A DNA stretch of 64,000 nucleotides from Pycnopodia helianthoides (taxonomy: Eukaryota > Echinodermata > Asteroidea > Forcipulatida > Asteriidae), in contig CM063250.1 in NCBI GenBank assembly GCA_032158295.1, positions 2,053,501 to 2,117,500 of the forward strand. The letters run 5' to 3'. The notes below the pieces were generated by a model. That model had not been told where the DNA came from and did no database searches. It saw nothing but the letters and a program-made list of their open reading frames with translations. The first letter of the stretch is position 1; every line of letters begins with the position of its first letter. The position numbers and the translations under genes are program-made. Shown piece after piece: positions 1 through 13,372 of the stretch.

Positions 1-216
1 ACCATTCAGTGCATTGTGTTGTATTTGGCAGAGACAGGATTAGTGGGGCTACATCAAGTTCAAAGCAAGGTACGGAATTGATAAACAGATTGTAACGGAT
101 TATGGAGGCAATGTCTAGGTAGTATTTAGTAACTAACTAAAATGTCAAGTTACTGAGTCTGTGTTTATTAAAACCTTAGGCCCTGTAGGGACTAGGGTCT
201 CAATTCATGTCCTTGT

Positions 217-560
217 TTAAAGGGTGTGTACAACATTCGTAAGATTGAAAATATAAATGTTCACAGATTTGCACATAACTTACATGGTACAAAGACGGTC
301 TTGGTGGTAAACTTTCCTTGAAATAGGTTTGCTTGAATTGCACTAGTTAATAGGAAATTAGCAAAACAATTAGTCTTTATAGCTCGTGTCCAAAACCTGA
401 TGTTTGAAAACAGTGAAAACACACATCACAGGGTTTTTCATAACTCCGAAGACCGATTGAGCTAAACATTTCACAGGTTTGTTATTTCATGTATATTTTG
501 AGTCACATGAAGTGTGGATACTAGCCTTTGAAAACTACCAATGTTGTGCATGAGCTTCAA
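217..560 (+). mobile_element. Family F MITE
   Basis: Starts TTAAAGGGTGTGTACAACAT; ends ACCAATGTTGTGCATGAGCT then TCAA (decayed TTAA). Contains CTGATGTTTGAAAACAGTGA and GACCGATTGAGC. Confidence 0.75.
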
Positions 561-727
561 AGGGCTATGTCAAAATACTTTTATCTGTTTTCAATGTATG
601 GGTATCTGATTAATAAATGGACCATGTCTAGTTATTGACACAATAGTGTACCAATACAGTTCATGTCTTGTTTACACTGATTAAAATGATAAGAACGGCT
701 ATTGAAATCTGTTTTTGATGTAGATGA

Positions 728-1131
728 TTAAAGGAGCTATGCCTACTGAAAAAAAATATTATACAGGGTTGGTCAAGCAGACAAAAATATTTTTGCTTTT
801 GCAGACAGTGTTCATGTTTTGTGTAATCAACCGTACACATGAAATAACAAACCTGTGAAAATTTGGGATTTTGTGCGAGTCAGGAGAAATTGGTGGAAAA
901 ACCATGAACAATTTTCAGCACGTAAACACATTGTCCTTAATTTGGGTGGTAACAACCGAAATCAGCTGTTGCATTTTTTTTAAAGGGATTTCAGATAACG
1001 TTATTTCGGGGGAAATGCTTTACAGAAAATAACGATTCTAGTATGAACTTCATTATCAGAAAGCTTTCAGATGAAAATTCAAAAATTATGTTTTTGTTCG
1101 TTCCAATCCTGTTTAATACATGTACCTTTAA
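728..1131 (-). mobile_element. Family C MITE, diverged
   Basis: Begins TTAAAGG, then a degraded TATTATACAGGGTTGGT, and ends CCAATCCTGTTTAATACATG then TACCTTTAA. Internal AACAAACCTGTGAAA, CATGAACAATTTTCAGCA and AATCAGCTGTTGCAT match the copy at 15721 in reverse complement. Confidence 0.7.
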
Positions 1132-1476
1132 AGGCCCTGTACACTATTGGTAAGATCGACAAACACAATGTTCACAGATTCAAACATAACTTACATGATT
1201 TAAAGTAAGTAATGGTAGAAAGGGTTCCTTAAAATATTTCTGCCTAATATGCTATCGTTTCTGAGAAATGAATAAAACAATAGTTTTTATCGCACGCGAT
1301 GTTTGAAAAACAGAAAACACATAAGGTCTCTTTTCACTATTTTCTCGTGGCCTCGATGACCAATTGAGCTCAAATTTTCACTGGTTTGTTATTTCATGTA
1401 TATGGTTAATCACACAAAACATGAACTTTGTTTGCGACTGTTTTGTCAGCTCTACCAATCCTGTATAATACCTTTA
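1128..1476 (+). mobile_element. Chimeric family B (left) / C (right) MITE
   Basis: Left two thirds match B (AAGGCCCTGTACACTATTGG, GATTTAAAGTAAGTAATGG, GACCAATTGAGCTCAA). From about ATTTCATGTATATGGTTAAT onward it matches C, ending CCAATCCTGTATAATACC then TTAA. Its left TTAA (1128-1131) is shared with the preceding C element. Confidence 0.8.
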
Positions 1477-1493
1477 AGTCTATTCTCAGTATT

Positions 1494-4400
1494 AAAGGGG
1501 TTCTGTAAAGGTATGACCCAGTCACATCAAACTGAAGTTCAAAATATTTGCTCTGCATGAACTCTAGTCATAATGTAGATCAATTACTCTGACAAAACAG
1601 CTTCCGAGTGAAAGAATTCATAAATTTGTGCACTTTATAAAGAAGGCTAATATAATTTTTTTTAAATGACAATTTTACCAAATTATTCGCTTGATTCATC
1701 AAAGCATGAATGAACAAGGGGGACAAATTGGGAAGCCCCATAAAAAATAATCACACTGCTAAAAAACTGGGGAGGAAATCAATCAATGAAGGAAAACTAA
1801 AGGAACTAAAACAACCAGTCAAGTATTTATCACAAACAATAATGTGTATTTGATTTTGTAAAACTGATTATTTATGTCCATGTACACTGCCTGAGCAAAC
1901 ATTATTGAAGCACATTTCCTCAGAAATTCCTGCTCTAACGACCACACTGCTTCTGGGGATAATTAAATCCTACACCACATCTTTAATGAATGCAGGGGGG
2001 AGGGGAAAGGTGTCAAAATGCCCCCACAGTGAGTTTGTAAAAAATAAAATAAAATGTTCACAATTCATTGACATCGTAGTACGGGTCCATCCTCTGTTTT
2101 CACAGAATTGTTTTGGCTTCATGCTTGGCTAACCAAGAGAGCAATTGCTTATTTTCTAATAGTCTGTGATTCAACGATGGTGTGGTCACGATTTAAGTTT
2201 AGTGGCAACGACAACGACCATGGATATCGCCACAGATGAAAGGACGAGGGTTCGATCAATTAACTTGCATAATGCTCTGTTAGTATACCCGGTTTTTTTC
2301 AGGGTCGTATTAATGCAGGTTTGCAACATCAAGAGTCCTTTCTGCGCTGCTGCCAAAAAAAAAAACAAAAAAAAAAAACACATTCTGGCGGTTAAACGAT
2401 AAGAAAAATGTACAAAGAGCACTAACAAGACAATTTGTTCGGAGACAATGTTGCACTGACTTAATAACATTATTGTTGCAGCTACATTTATATGGGTATG
2501 GCTCTGAAATGTAAACAAAACAGTGGGTTTAAGAACAAAACAAAGAAATGACCCCCGAAATGACATGACAAATCACTTTGATATTCAAAGAAGAAGGGGG
2601 GGTGGGTAGACTGGCAGTGACACACTTTGTTATGTATTGCAAAATCCTATTAACAAAAACTTGCAGGTTATCAGCAGAATCAAGTTACAACTGAGCCCTT
2701 CTTCTGTGGGATTTAAATCTTCCCGATTAGCACACCTGTGACAAAGCCTAACATAATTGCGGCCAAGGAAAAATCACCCCCGAAACGACGAAAAACGACA
2801 AAAACAGTTACCACATGGGCACATGTTTTGTTGAGCATGAGTTGTTGACTGTCCCCACGTACCCTTTTATCCTTCTCTGGTCCCGCACAATGGGAACATG
2901 CTTTATTGACATCAGGCTTGCGCTCCAGAGGGAGGGAGTGTGACTACATCAACAGCCTCGCCAATGATTCTTTGTATTACCATATACATTTCATCCGCTA
3001 CCACACGGTGTAATGCAGTGTGACAAACCACAGTTCAGCCTCACTTCTCTCTCTCTCTCTTCCATGGCCAAAAGCTTGTTAAATGGGTGAAATTCAGAAC
3101 TTGTAATTTACCGAAAACTCTGGCGGTCACACTCTGACAAAACAGTTCCCACAACCAATTGTGGACTTGTCAAACGCAATTTTCAGTCACAGGGTTCTCT
3201 TCTTATACGCCGAGTATATTCCCTTCTCCACACTCATCCTTGCAGTTATTCTTTGGTCAAGACGTTTTGAAAGTCTGAGGGCTAAGTTGTCAGTGGCTGT
3301 TACGACTGTTGAAATTTCTGCCTCGTGCTTTTAAAGGAAGCGATGTTCGAGACCGGCAGTGTTAGTGGCCAGAGGGGTGTAGTGGTCCGACACCCCCCAA
3401 CCCATAGATAATTTTCATCAGTCAGTATTTTGAACCTCACTTAGCAATTAAAACACTCGGCATCCAGACTAAAATTTGTTCATGTTACAGAATTGTATTT
3501 TTCCTTTAATCACACTGATTTCTCCAAAAATACATTTGTTGCCTGCGAGATTATTGAATACAGAGGGGTCTCATGCTGGTTGCATCATCTTAAAACTGTG
3601 GAGAACTTTGGTGGACGAAGAGTTGGCAAACTAGCTTTCGAATGCCCAAGAAAAGGAAATGCCCTAGCTAAGCCCCCCCCCCCCAGCTCAAGACCTGTTG
3701 TTTTTGTCAATCTGCTCCTTTTTGAATAATAGTTTGTGGGGATCTGTTTACCATCGTGTGTGTTTTTATAAGCCTTCCTCTTGCGATGTCAACAGCCGTG
3801 TGAGTGTTGCCAACCATTCTGATGGTTAGCAAAAAAGTACGGGCAACCTTCACTACAAAATAATACAAACCAAGTTATCATTTAATGCAATAGTGCTATC
3901 AAATTAATCATCGCTGATAAATCAATTGTGCTACCCTAAACAGAAAGTAAATACATCCTTCATAAAAAAAGAGAGTTTTAAATGGTTGTATTGTAACAGG
4001 GAAGTTTGTCATATATTTTGTGATACTGGAGGCCGCTCCTACTAAACGGTGGTCACTATTTGTAAACAAAAGAAAGGTCTATAGTTTTAATAATGTTAGA
4101 GTAATCAATGTTTCAAACTTTGAGCTTTTTCCGAATTGGTTTTGACAAGCCCGACAACCCCAAGTTTGCATTTTTCAGTATTGACGGACTAATTAACTAT
4201 ACCCTCTACACTGAAGAACAAAGTAATGCCTCAAATGAAGCAGATATTTTAGATCATTACTCTCCCAGCTCAGGAGTTTTCAATGGCTTCCAGTAGTCGA
4301 GGAATTTTTTCGCCATCTTGAAACGAAACAAGGTTGACCAATAACAATAGACAGTGCACAGACATAACAGCCATGACAGCTGATCTGAACTGGAAGAGAC

Positions 4401-5700
4401 CGCTGGAAAATCGTTTCCCCTTTAAAAAATGGGTGTTTCTCTTCTTTGAAATTGTAAACTGAAATTCGATTATCAGCTATTTCTTTCACCCACAAATTCG
4501 GGGGGGGGGGGGGGAGGGAAATTAACAAATTAAGCATTTATTATTTTGAAAGGCCACTTTACTGGGGAGCTTACCCTGTTAAAAGAGACAACAAATGATC
4601 AATCCTGCCACAAAAGGTGGTCGTAATAGATAACTAACCACACAAAAGACATCAGAAAATCAGCCAGCTTAGCCGAAGATAAAAATCAACAACTCACAAC
4701 TTATTTTTCCCGCCGTGTACCATCTCCCCTTTTTTGCAAAGCCTGACTTAACCATCAAACACCTACAAACAGATTAACTAGAAACTAAACTCCACTGACC
4801 AAGGACTTCAACAAAGACCATGGTGGCTTTGGAGCCAACTGCCACCAGCATTAGTCATATATTAATAGTGTATACCTACGCCAGTCTTTTGTTTGAACAG
4901 TTTATATAATATAAAAAAAAACCTCCACTCGGCCAATTGTCCCACTTCATGCCGTTGTTAGAACTTGCTAGCATGCCAGGGTGTTTTTATTAACCTTATT
5001 ATGTTTTGCTTTTTTTTAAAGGGATGCGATGCCGTATTTGCCATAGGGGTATCCGGACGTCTTTTGGAAACCTGTGTTGAATTCAAACACACCACGTCAT
5101 CTGTAAATTTTGTCAGCATTTGTTTGTAAGTCAGCCATTTGGGCGGCCATATTTCTTTTTCAATAAAATCATTTCAAAATTCTGGCCGACAAATGGTAAT
5201 GTGCCATAATATGTCATTATTTGGAAGTGTTTGGAAGGGCAGTTCAATAAGATGGTATTTTTTTAATGAAACAGTAACACTTGTTCCATGTTTGACATGT
5301 TTTATACTTAAAGTTCACTTTTCTTGCGTAGCAAGAGAAATTGAATAATTTGACTTCAACATGAGGTTTTATGACATTGACAAATTAAAATAGTCTGGCC
5401 CATTTTGGTTACACTGAGAATCACTACTCACGACTGCAATGGCACACGGGGATCAAGACAAACATTATGGCTTTATAAAAAAATATATAAAAAAGTGTTC
5501 TAAGTTTTGTGAATATTTGACTAAACTATCCCTTTAAGGTCACCCACGGTAATTCATTTGCCAGAGCAGTCCATAAAATAATTTTTGCAATGAGTATCCG
5601 AAGCACTACTTGCAAACCAGACTTGACGCTCTGAAGGCCAATAAAAACATATTTCTAAAGAGCAAACTAACAAATGACTAGTAATAACACCCCAATCTGG
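1494..5700. other. Non-coding stretch
   Basis: AT-rich single-copy-like sequence with a C run (3676), a G run (4501-4515), a CT run (3044) and A/T homopolymers. Reading frames here (for example the 126-residue minus frame at 2186-2566) have low-complexity or hydrophobic composition, no splice context and no recognisable domain. Confidence 0.6.
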
Positions 5701-5824
5701 GGTCTGGTTTGTTATAACTCTGGAAGTGTCCCCCCCCCCCGACTAGTATTTGGGCCCAATTTCTGCTTAAGCAGCTAATGTTGCTTAACAATATTCTGCT
5801 CAGCAAAAATAAGCAGGATGGTCA

Positions 5825-6205
5825 TGGTGTGTTGTGGCCTAGCAGTTAAGAGCACTGGACTAAAGCTCTGGTGTTTCTGTGAGTTCAGCAGAGTGTGGGT
5901 TCGAGTCCCAGTCGAGGCACTTGTGTCCTTGAGCAAGATACTTTACAATAGTTGCTTTGTCCTCGGATGGAACATTAAGCCGTAGGTCCGGTGTACTAGG
6001 ATTGGTAGTGCATGTAAAAGAACCAGACTACTTATCGTGGAAGAGTAGGGTTAACCCAGTGTTTCTGGTTCACATACATAGCAAGCCGGTTCACATAGCA
6101 AGCACCCTTGTTTACAGGTTTCCTCAGGCTTGTGCTCTACAGTGATTTAGTTCACTTATGAGGCATCCTTGGTTTCATTACCAGAAAATTGAATAACAAT
6201 AATAC
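5825..6205 (+). mobile_element. tRNA-Leu-like SINE
   Basis: A box GTGGCCTAGCAGTTAAG and B box GGGTTCGAGTCCCAG, then the family body ACTTGTGTCCTTGAGCAAGA, GGATGGAACATTAAGCCG. Ends in an A-rich tail AACAATAATA. It separates two copies of a 105-bp D-related stretch. Confidence 0.8.
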
Positions 6206-6594
6206 CAGTCCCAGATGGTGCATGTGGAAACTGGCTTGTTACAGCTCTGGAGGTCGCCAACTACTACTTGGCCCCAATTTCTGCTTCAACAGCTAATAAT
6301 ATTGCCGACCAAGTTTCTGCTTAGCAAAAATAAGCAGGATACCAGTCCCAGACGGTGCTTGTGGAATGGCATTTTGGCTGGTAACCGTATTCTGGTAAGT
6401 AAACTTTACTGTGGTTAGCTAATTTTTATAGTATAAGCAGCTCTATGAAATTAGGCCCTGATTGTATTTCAGTCAATTCTTCACAATTTCTTCGCTGTGA
6501 ATGTCAAGATATGATGAGCTCATCTTTACAAAATATAAACTTGTCTGACGATCTGCAAGACCGGGCTTATAGTACACCTTCAATTTTGTCTATT

Positions 6595-6880
6595 TTCAAG
6601 CATGCAGACAACATTGGTAGTTGTCAAAAACGAGCATCCAAACTTTAAGTGACCCAACATACACATGAAATAAAACCTGTGACAGTTTCGTAGTCACAAA
6701 AAAATAGTGAGAAGCAAAAAAAAACGCTTTAATATGTTTTCACTGATTATCAAACATCAGATTTGGGCTCACGAGATCAAAACTAATTAACTTACTAATG
6801 AATCTTATTATAATTTCAAGCAAAAATATTTCAAGGGAAGTTATATTTCTAATCTTTACCAATTCTGTGCACATCATTTA
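6595..6880 (-). mobile_element. Family F-like MITE, diverged
   Basis: Reverse orientation: CAACATTGGTAGTTGTCAAA, ACACATGAAATAAAACCTGT, GTTTTCACTGATTATCAAAC, then AATATTTCAAGGGAAG and TTTACCAATTCTGTGCACA. Ends are eroded, so limits are approximate. Confidence 0.55.
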
Positions 6881-9377
6881 CAGACAAAATACAGGATCAG
6901 AGCTTTCAGGTCCGAAAAAAAAAAAATCGAGAAATAAATAAATACAGAATTTGGATATTATTATTATTCCCCTCTGATACCACAACCAATCCTCCAGAGA
7001 AATATTTCCCTCTGAAATACTCTCGGAAAAAAAAATAGCACTTGAATACCCCACAACTCGACACTGATTATTTTGATTGCCATCAATCAAATTAAACCCG
7101 ATAGGAACATGCAGGGAATCCTTGTGAAAACACAAGCTTTGTTTTGTTTTGTTTTTTACTAAAAAAAATCATGACCATAATTTATTGACATTTTTTCAGG
7201 TGTGTCTATCGAAAACACTGTTTATCATTTTAATATTTCTCATATCTGGCAAGATACAGTTGTTAAATCTGATAAAAAAAATTTTAAAGACGACATCATT
7301 TTGTCATGGATATAATAATAATAATAATACTATGCAGCTCATTGTGCCCTAATGCAATCACACCCGAGTACATCTCAAAAGCGTTCCCTGTTTTTTTCAA
7401 AAGGTATGCTGAGCTAGGTTTGAGTTATAAGACCCTATCTATTTACATAGCACCATGTAACAGTTTACAAGGTGCCATGGCGCAATCTGCAGCCAACCAA
7501 TCTTAGCATGACCATGGTACGACTGGTCCAACAAACAATTTTTTTATACCAAGTAAGGTTTTCTGATTAAATTCTGTCTTAATCCATTTTCCTGATTACT
7601 ATCGAAACTGTACTGCCAAGTTGAAATAAGACTTCCAGTTAATGATGCGTTAGCCTTGATTTAGGGAATGGGATTTCCAAATGTGAGGCTCTCCCTGTAA
7701 ACCAGACACTTCCTGCCGAACCTGTAAACTGGATTTGTAAACTCAACGAGCCGATGAATGTAAGAGCTTTCAAATAACATCCAATTAGGATCTTCATGTA
7801 GAAGGTAAGCATTTCTCAATATATAGAATGTTTAAGACATCACATCAGATTGATATCATAGTTGATGTTTTTGGTTGTTGTCTTCACGTATAAGGTCACT
7901 TTACCATTTCTGCAAAGTGCTTGATTTTAGCGAAGGGCTAACTACAATGGTTACAAATCTGCTGGAAATCTAACAACAGCATCCAAAATATTTAACCTCC
8001 AACATTATGTATGTGAATATGACATAAAAAATTTGAGCCTTGTAAAATTGAAAAAGGGTGACACCCCTCTGGTGAACACCAAGGCACGTCCACTCTGAAG
8101 TAGAAACAGACTTTTCTGATTGCGTGGCCCCGGCACATGGTTATCTAGGTAAACCCTAAGACCTATTATCCATTATTCTATTGCCTCACCGCCACGCACA
8201 GTTCATTACAGCACCAAGCAGCCAGAATAGTCAGTGCGCTGGCAAAAGAAAACCCTGATCTAACGAGAGTTGATTTCCGTGCAAGCCTGCGGGGAGGGAG
8301 CTACGGTGTACGCTATCAAGATTCTCTCGCTGCTGTCGTCGTGTCTTTGGATCTGCTTAACAGCGTGTGGGCAAGCGGCGACTAGGACAACGGCGGGCAA
8401 AGCTGGATGCTTTATTTATGAATCAGTGTGCCTGCCAGCAGCTGAGTCGATATGTGCATGTACACTTGAAGGTGGTGGGGGGGGGTGGTTAGATAGACTG
8501 TGTGTGTAATGCAATGTAAATGCTGGGCCATTTGCAGTCGAAAGTGTGACAACGAAAATGCACAAGTACAAGGCTACTATCTGTATTTGCTGATGCTACA
8601 ATGTATAGACTTCTGGATTACAGTTTGCAGTGGTTTTTAATGATTGGGAATACAGCATGCCACCCTCGGTGCATTATGCTCAGACCAAGTGAATTTTAAA
8701 TGCAAGGCTGAGGATTCTGACCCGTCAGGGAGTGATGACGCAAACCGTTCCGGCATTTCCCTTTGGAACAAAAAAAACCCACAAATGGGAACAAATTGAA
8801 GGGGGTCACCAGGACCAACACCATCAGAAGAGCTGGAGGAAACCCCAGGCCCATAGAGCGGGTCTTCACAGTCAGCACTGTGTAAAAAAATGCTTTGAGG
8901 AGATCTGCCTAATCTCATTGATTTATTGCAAACTGCTTAACAATTGCATTACCTGTAGTCAGGAATGCAAAACAGAAAAACTACTGACCTCATGTGTCAA
9001 CGCCCTGAGAACAATCTTGCCAGACTGCTTTGATGGGATCTAAACTCGAGGCTGCTAAATGTGCAGTCTCATCAAATTCAACCTCAACATCGAACAAGAG
9101 AAAAAGCCTGAATTACATCTTTTTAAAAAAATATTCCGATTAAAGGATTATTGTAAGACTCGGAATGGCTATACAAGATAATTTGTTCTAATTTTGTTTC
9201 TACTTTTTCCTTCTAGTGTTAAAAATAACTTTTTTTTACTGACGTGGAGAAAATCTTGTATCTAACTAAATAAAACTAAAGAAATTGTTTTCACCAAATG
9301 TATTTCCTCTCAAATTTGCATGACATTTTCAATATGTTAGGTCCGATTTTTAGCCGATTTGACTTGAAAATTTAGAT
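6881..9377. other. Non-coding stretch
   Basis: No gene or known repeat recognised. The piece 8200-8430 is richer in G, C and CpG than its surroundings and could be an exon or regulatory element, but no protein family was seen in any frame. Confidence 0.5.
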
Positions 9378-9736
9378 TTAAAGGCAGTGGATACTTTTGA
9401 TAATTACTCAAGAAATATTTGCCATAAAAAACAACCTTGGTAAGGAGCACCTCAGAGCTGATGATAGTATAAAACATTTTGAGAAACTACTCCCTCGTAA
9501 GTAGAGGCAATTTCTCACCACAATATTTGAATCTGAGAAAGGCTTTCTCAGGCATCTGAAAGCACACAATTCTATGCAACAAGGGTGTTTTTCCTTCATT
9601 GTTTTCTTGCAACTTTGATGACCAATTGAGCCCAAATTTTTCAAAGGTTTGTTATTTTGTGCATACATGTATGTTGGGATACACCAAGTGAGGATACTAG
9701 TCTTTGACAAATACCAAAAGTATAACCTTCCTTTAA
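9378..9736 (+). mobile_element. Family G MITE
   Basis: TTAA at 9378-9381 and 9733-9736. Left end AGGCAGTGGATACTTTTGAT, right end imperfect inverse CAAAAGTATAACCTTCCT. Contains the palindrome CTGAGAAAGGCTTTCTCAG and the shared block TTTGTTATTTTGTGCAT. Confidence 0.85.
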
Positions 9737-10015
9737 ATTCGTCAAGGAATTTGTTTATATTTTATAGATTCAAAAAAGTTAAAATTATCTCACATCCAAC
9801 AAATTTGCATGTTTAATGTATTTTGTGCATCGTTGTGGTATATGCCAAATGTATTGTATGTTTTTCATTCTGAAACATCATCATCTGTCAAACTTAGTTC
9901 AGAAATTTTTTTAATCTTTCAGCCATGCAATTTTTAACTCCATCATACTAATTAGTCTTGCACAAGTACCAACTTATATATGACTTTCATTTCTAAAACT
10001 CTTACATTTTCCTTG

Positions 10016-10338
10016 TTAATTCCATCAACATTGGGGGGAAATATCCACTCCAATTCACTCCCAAAAATAGCAAACCTGTGAAATGTTGAGCTCAATCGGT
10101 CTTCGGAGTCATGTGAAAATAGTGAAAAACCCCATATGTTTTCACTGTTTTCAAACATCCGTTTTCAGACACGCGCGATAAAGACTAATTGTTCTACTCA
10201 TTTCCTAAAAATAGCATTTCAAGCAAAACTATTTCTAGGGAAGCTTTCCACCATGACCATCTTTATACAACGTAAGTTATGTGAAAACCTGTGAGCATTC
10301 ATATTTTCAATCTTACCAATGTTGAACACACCCTTTAA
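10016..10338 (-). mobile_element. Family F MITE, inverted
   Basis: Right end ACCAATGTTGAACACACCCT then TTAA (10335-10338); left TTAA at 10016. Contains AACCTGTGAAATGTTGAGCT and TCTAGGGAAGCTTTCC, matching the copy at 217 in reverse complement. Confidence 0.75.
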
Positions 10339-10599
10339 GAAATTCGTCTTGAGAAATTCTGATATATAAAACAATACTGGCGTTAATTGTGTATTTGGAT
10401 GTTGTATACAGGATCAGCCCATCAGCTGCAGTGAAGTCTAGAAGACTGCAAGCTGCGACAATGCACACACACTTGGTACACACTATGCAGTACTTGTTCA
10501 GTTGACTGGGGGTCGGTCTCTACAGACATTCCCCAAGAATGACAACAATAAGATTGGAGTGATTGATTGGTATTGGTTTCCTGCCTTGTGTTATCAGGC

Positions 10600-10920
10600 T
10601 AGGGCCGTCCAAGGGCTGCGACATCGCACAGCAGCTGTGCAGGGATTCAATGAGCACTCTCTGATATCGATTACAGAAATCGCAATTAAAAAAATTAACT
10701 TCTTGTGTATTGGTTAAATTTGGGGCCATCCACCGGCTGCGACATCGCACAGCAACACTTTCTGATATCAATTACAGAATCACAATTAAACAGGCTTGGA
10801 CCATAAAGGAAAAATTAACTTCTTTCGTATCGGTGATATTGGGGACGTCCACAGGCTGCGACATCGCACAGCAACCGAGCAGTGATTCAATGAGCACTCA
10901 CCGATATCGATTACAGGATC
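10600..10920 (+). repeat. Tandem repeat, about 120-bp unit, three copies
   Basis: The core GGCTGCGACATCGCACAGCA occurs at about 10614, 10734 and 10854, each followed by CTGATATCGATTACAG-like sequence. A diverged start lies near 10450 (GCAAGCTGCGACAATGCACA). Confidence 0.8.
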
Positions 10921-11120
10921 ATAATTATGCTTCACTTTGTAAGTCCGTTGCTATTTGCCAAAACAAACAAATAAATTAAATAAATAAATCATAGAGGCTT
11001 CGACCGTGGAGAGAAAATAAACCACTTTGGTTTCAATCATAATGTTCATACTGCTGTGGATCAGCCATTTTCATGCAGGCCTCTGTATCGGTAAGCCATT
11101 TGCAAGTTAGATTTGAACAA

Positions 11121-11418
11121 TGTCTGGTACAGTGACTTGCTGAGTCACAAGTTACTGCTTAAATTTGAATTCCTCAGACTACAGAGCCAGTTGCTATATA
11201 TGTCACATGGCTCGGGGCAAGCTTCAGTATAACAACCTCCAGATGAGCGAACCCTCCGGTACCATTGTGTCATACATGGTCATTCGGAATTGTGTTTGGG
11301 TGTTCACCGTCTCTTGCGTAACTACGCAAAAGCTTGCCCTGAACCATGAGACATGCATGTAGAAACTGTCTCTATAGTCCGAGGAATTTGTTACTAAGCA
11401 AGTCATTGTAACCAGACA
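11121..11418. repeat. Long imperfect palindrome
   Basis: TGTCTGGTACAGTGACTTGC and ATTCCTCAGACTACAGAG on the left pair with CTATAGTCCGAGGAATTTG and CAAGTCATTGTAACCAGACA on the right; inner arms GGGCAAGCTT / AAGCTTGCCC. Foldback-type MITE; frames here are incidental. Confidence 0.8.
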
Positions 11419-13173
11419 TAAATTTAGATCTAACTCACATATGTCATAATTATTGTGAATGCTCTGCAAGTCTGTGGTCGTGTACACTGGGATTTATACG
11501 AACAAATGCGTGTACAAAACAGTAACACATCACCAACGTACTGTAGCGTGTACATTGTACATTCTACCGTTGGTGCTCACATCGCCCACCAACAAAGAGT
11601 GTAGGGCGCCAAGGCGCAAGCAGGGAACTGGAGCTCTATGTATCGTTGGCACATGAAATACGCATGGGCGCCATTTCAGCAAGCAAATGTTTCGTCGTAC
11701 CATTGAAAGCAATGGTCATTGTCTGCGCTGATCTTTTGTTGCTTCAAAAGAGTTGCTTGCATCAAAATGGCGTCCAGTGTACATTTCACATTTTACCCTG
11801 AGCTCTCAATTTTGCGTCTTTGGCGCTCTATAACCTCTGCCCACCGACCGACTTCAATCAAATTCTGTGATCAAACCATCCAGCCCCATAACATTGAAGG
11901 ACCCCTTCTTTGGAGGTTGTGCTCATACGTGGTTTATATGCCAAACAACATACGATTGATTTATTGCCCCCACGTACATCAATAACGATTTGTTAAATTG
12001 AAAATAAACACAGCCATTCTACAGGTTTAGACACCAGGCAGAGCGCCAGTATGACCACAGACTCGTCGCATTATGATGTCACAAGCCGTAACAGCGCCCT
12101 CACTGAGGTCAAAGGAAGACCTATCATTGGCTGAGAGTTGTGTGTGTGCACGTTTTCCATTGTTTGACCTCAGCGATGGAGGCCAATGCAAGGGTGTCTA
12201 TTCCTGTCCAGTGGTATTGGTACTTTGTAATATGGCTCATGGGGGCGGGGGCGGGGCCGGGGGGGTTTGGGGGCCTTTTCCAAACCTTGGCTTTTGCTTC
12301 GGCACCAGCTCCATCATCGTATTTTGGAGCGGTGTTCACTTTGTCCGTTGCTTCACCTTCAAACAGACTCCCAGAGCTGGAGTTGAAACCTCAGCCCAAG
12401 TTTGGGTAAAGCCCTCGGACTCACAGCACACACAAAAATCAAGATGGTAGGTCCAACAATCATGGTTTTTCCAGTTAGATTTCATTGCAAAGTGCTCTGT
12501 TTCAACTCAATAAAGCATTTTCTTAAAGACAAGATAATATTTCATGTTTTTTTTTCTTCAGTAAGTTTCACCATCTGCCATTAATTAGGAACAATTCAAC
12601 GTTGCACTTTTTTAAAAGAGTTATGAGTGTACTCAGGTTAGTCAAAAAACCACTCAAGTGTCAGTAATTTGTTATGATAATAACACACATTTTCTCAAGC
12701 CCTTTTCACATTACAAAAACCAATTCCCAGGACATAATACTCTCTGGCAATTCCTGGGAGTGTTAACCACCCCCCCTTGTTCTAATTTACCCTTGATGCA
12801 CTTTTCCTGGGAAGAATGACCACTCAGTCTGCTAACTCCAGGATAATCCCACTCCAAAGGAAATGGCCATTTGCCAGAATTAGTGATTCAAGAGTGGAAA
12901 AAAAAAAAAAAAACAGTCAACCAAAATCGTTCAATTGGAATCGTTGTGGCTGCTGTGTGTTAATTCAAGACATGTAAAAGCATACATACATTGCTTCCCA
13001 TATGAGCCTCCGCCAAAAGAAACAAAAAAAATCACAACTCAGTTTTGGAAAAAAGGCATACAAAGACATCTGGTCCCAAGCAACAGAAGACCTTATCTTA
13101 CACCACTGACTTCCACATTTTTATTTTCGAGTTAGAAAACAGCTGCAGTTCTGAATGACAGTTTAAAACACCA
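11419..13173. other. Non-coding stretch
   Basis: No repeat family recognised. 12050-12420 contains a G-rich run (GGGGGCGGGGGCGGGGCCGG) that makes overlapping long frames on both strands; none resembles a protein family. Confidence 0.5.
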
Positions 13174-13372
13174 GGGCCTAATTTCCATAGAGCTGCTTTA
13201 GCAGAAAACCATTGCTTATACAAATTTCTGCTGAGCAAAACTATAAGCGATGTACCGGTCACAGATTGTACACGTGACACGGTACTCTGGCTGGTAACCT
13301 TATTCTGGTAAGCATATAAGCTTGTTGGGCTTAGCTGCTTTTTGTGCTTAAGCATCTCCATGAAATTGTGCA
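13174..13372 (-). mobile_element. Family D MITE
   Basis: Starts GGGCCTAATTTCCATAGAGC, ends GCATCTCCATGAAATTG. Centre has GGTCACAGATTGTACACGTG and TTCTGGTAAGCA. Non-coding; the frame on the opposite strand is spurious. Confidence 0.8.

Noticed and set aside
2186..2566. 126-codon minus-strand frame with hydrophobic runs
   Set aside because: The run FFFLFFFL comes from poly-A/T tracts; no family resemblance.
12073..12450. Overlapping long frames on both strands around a G-rich run
   Set aside because: Openness is due to base composition; no domain or splice evidence.
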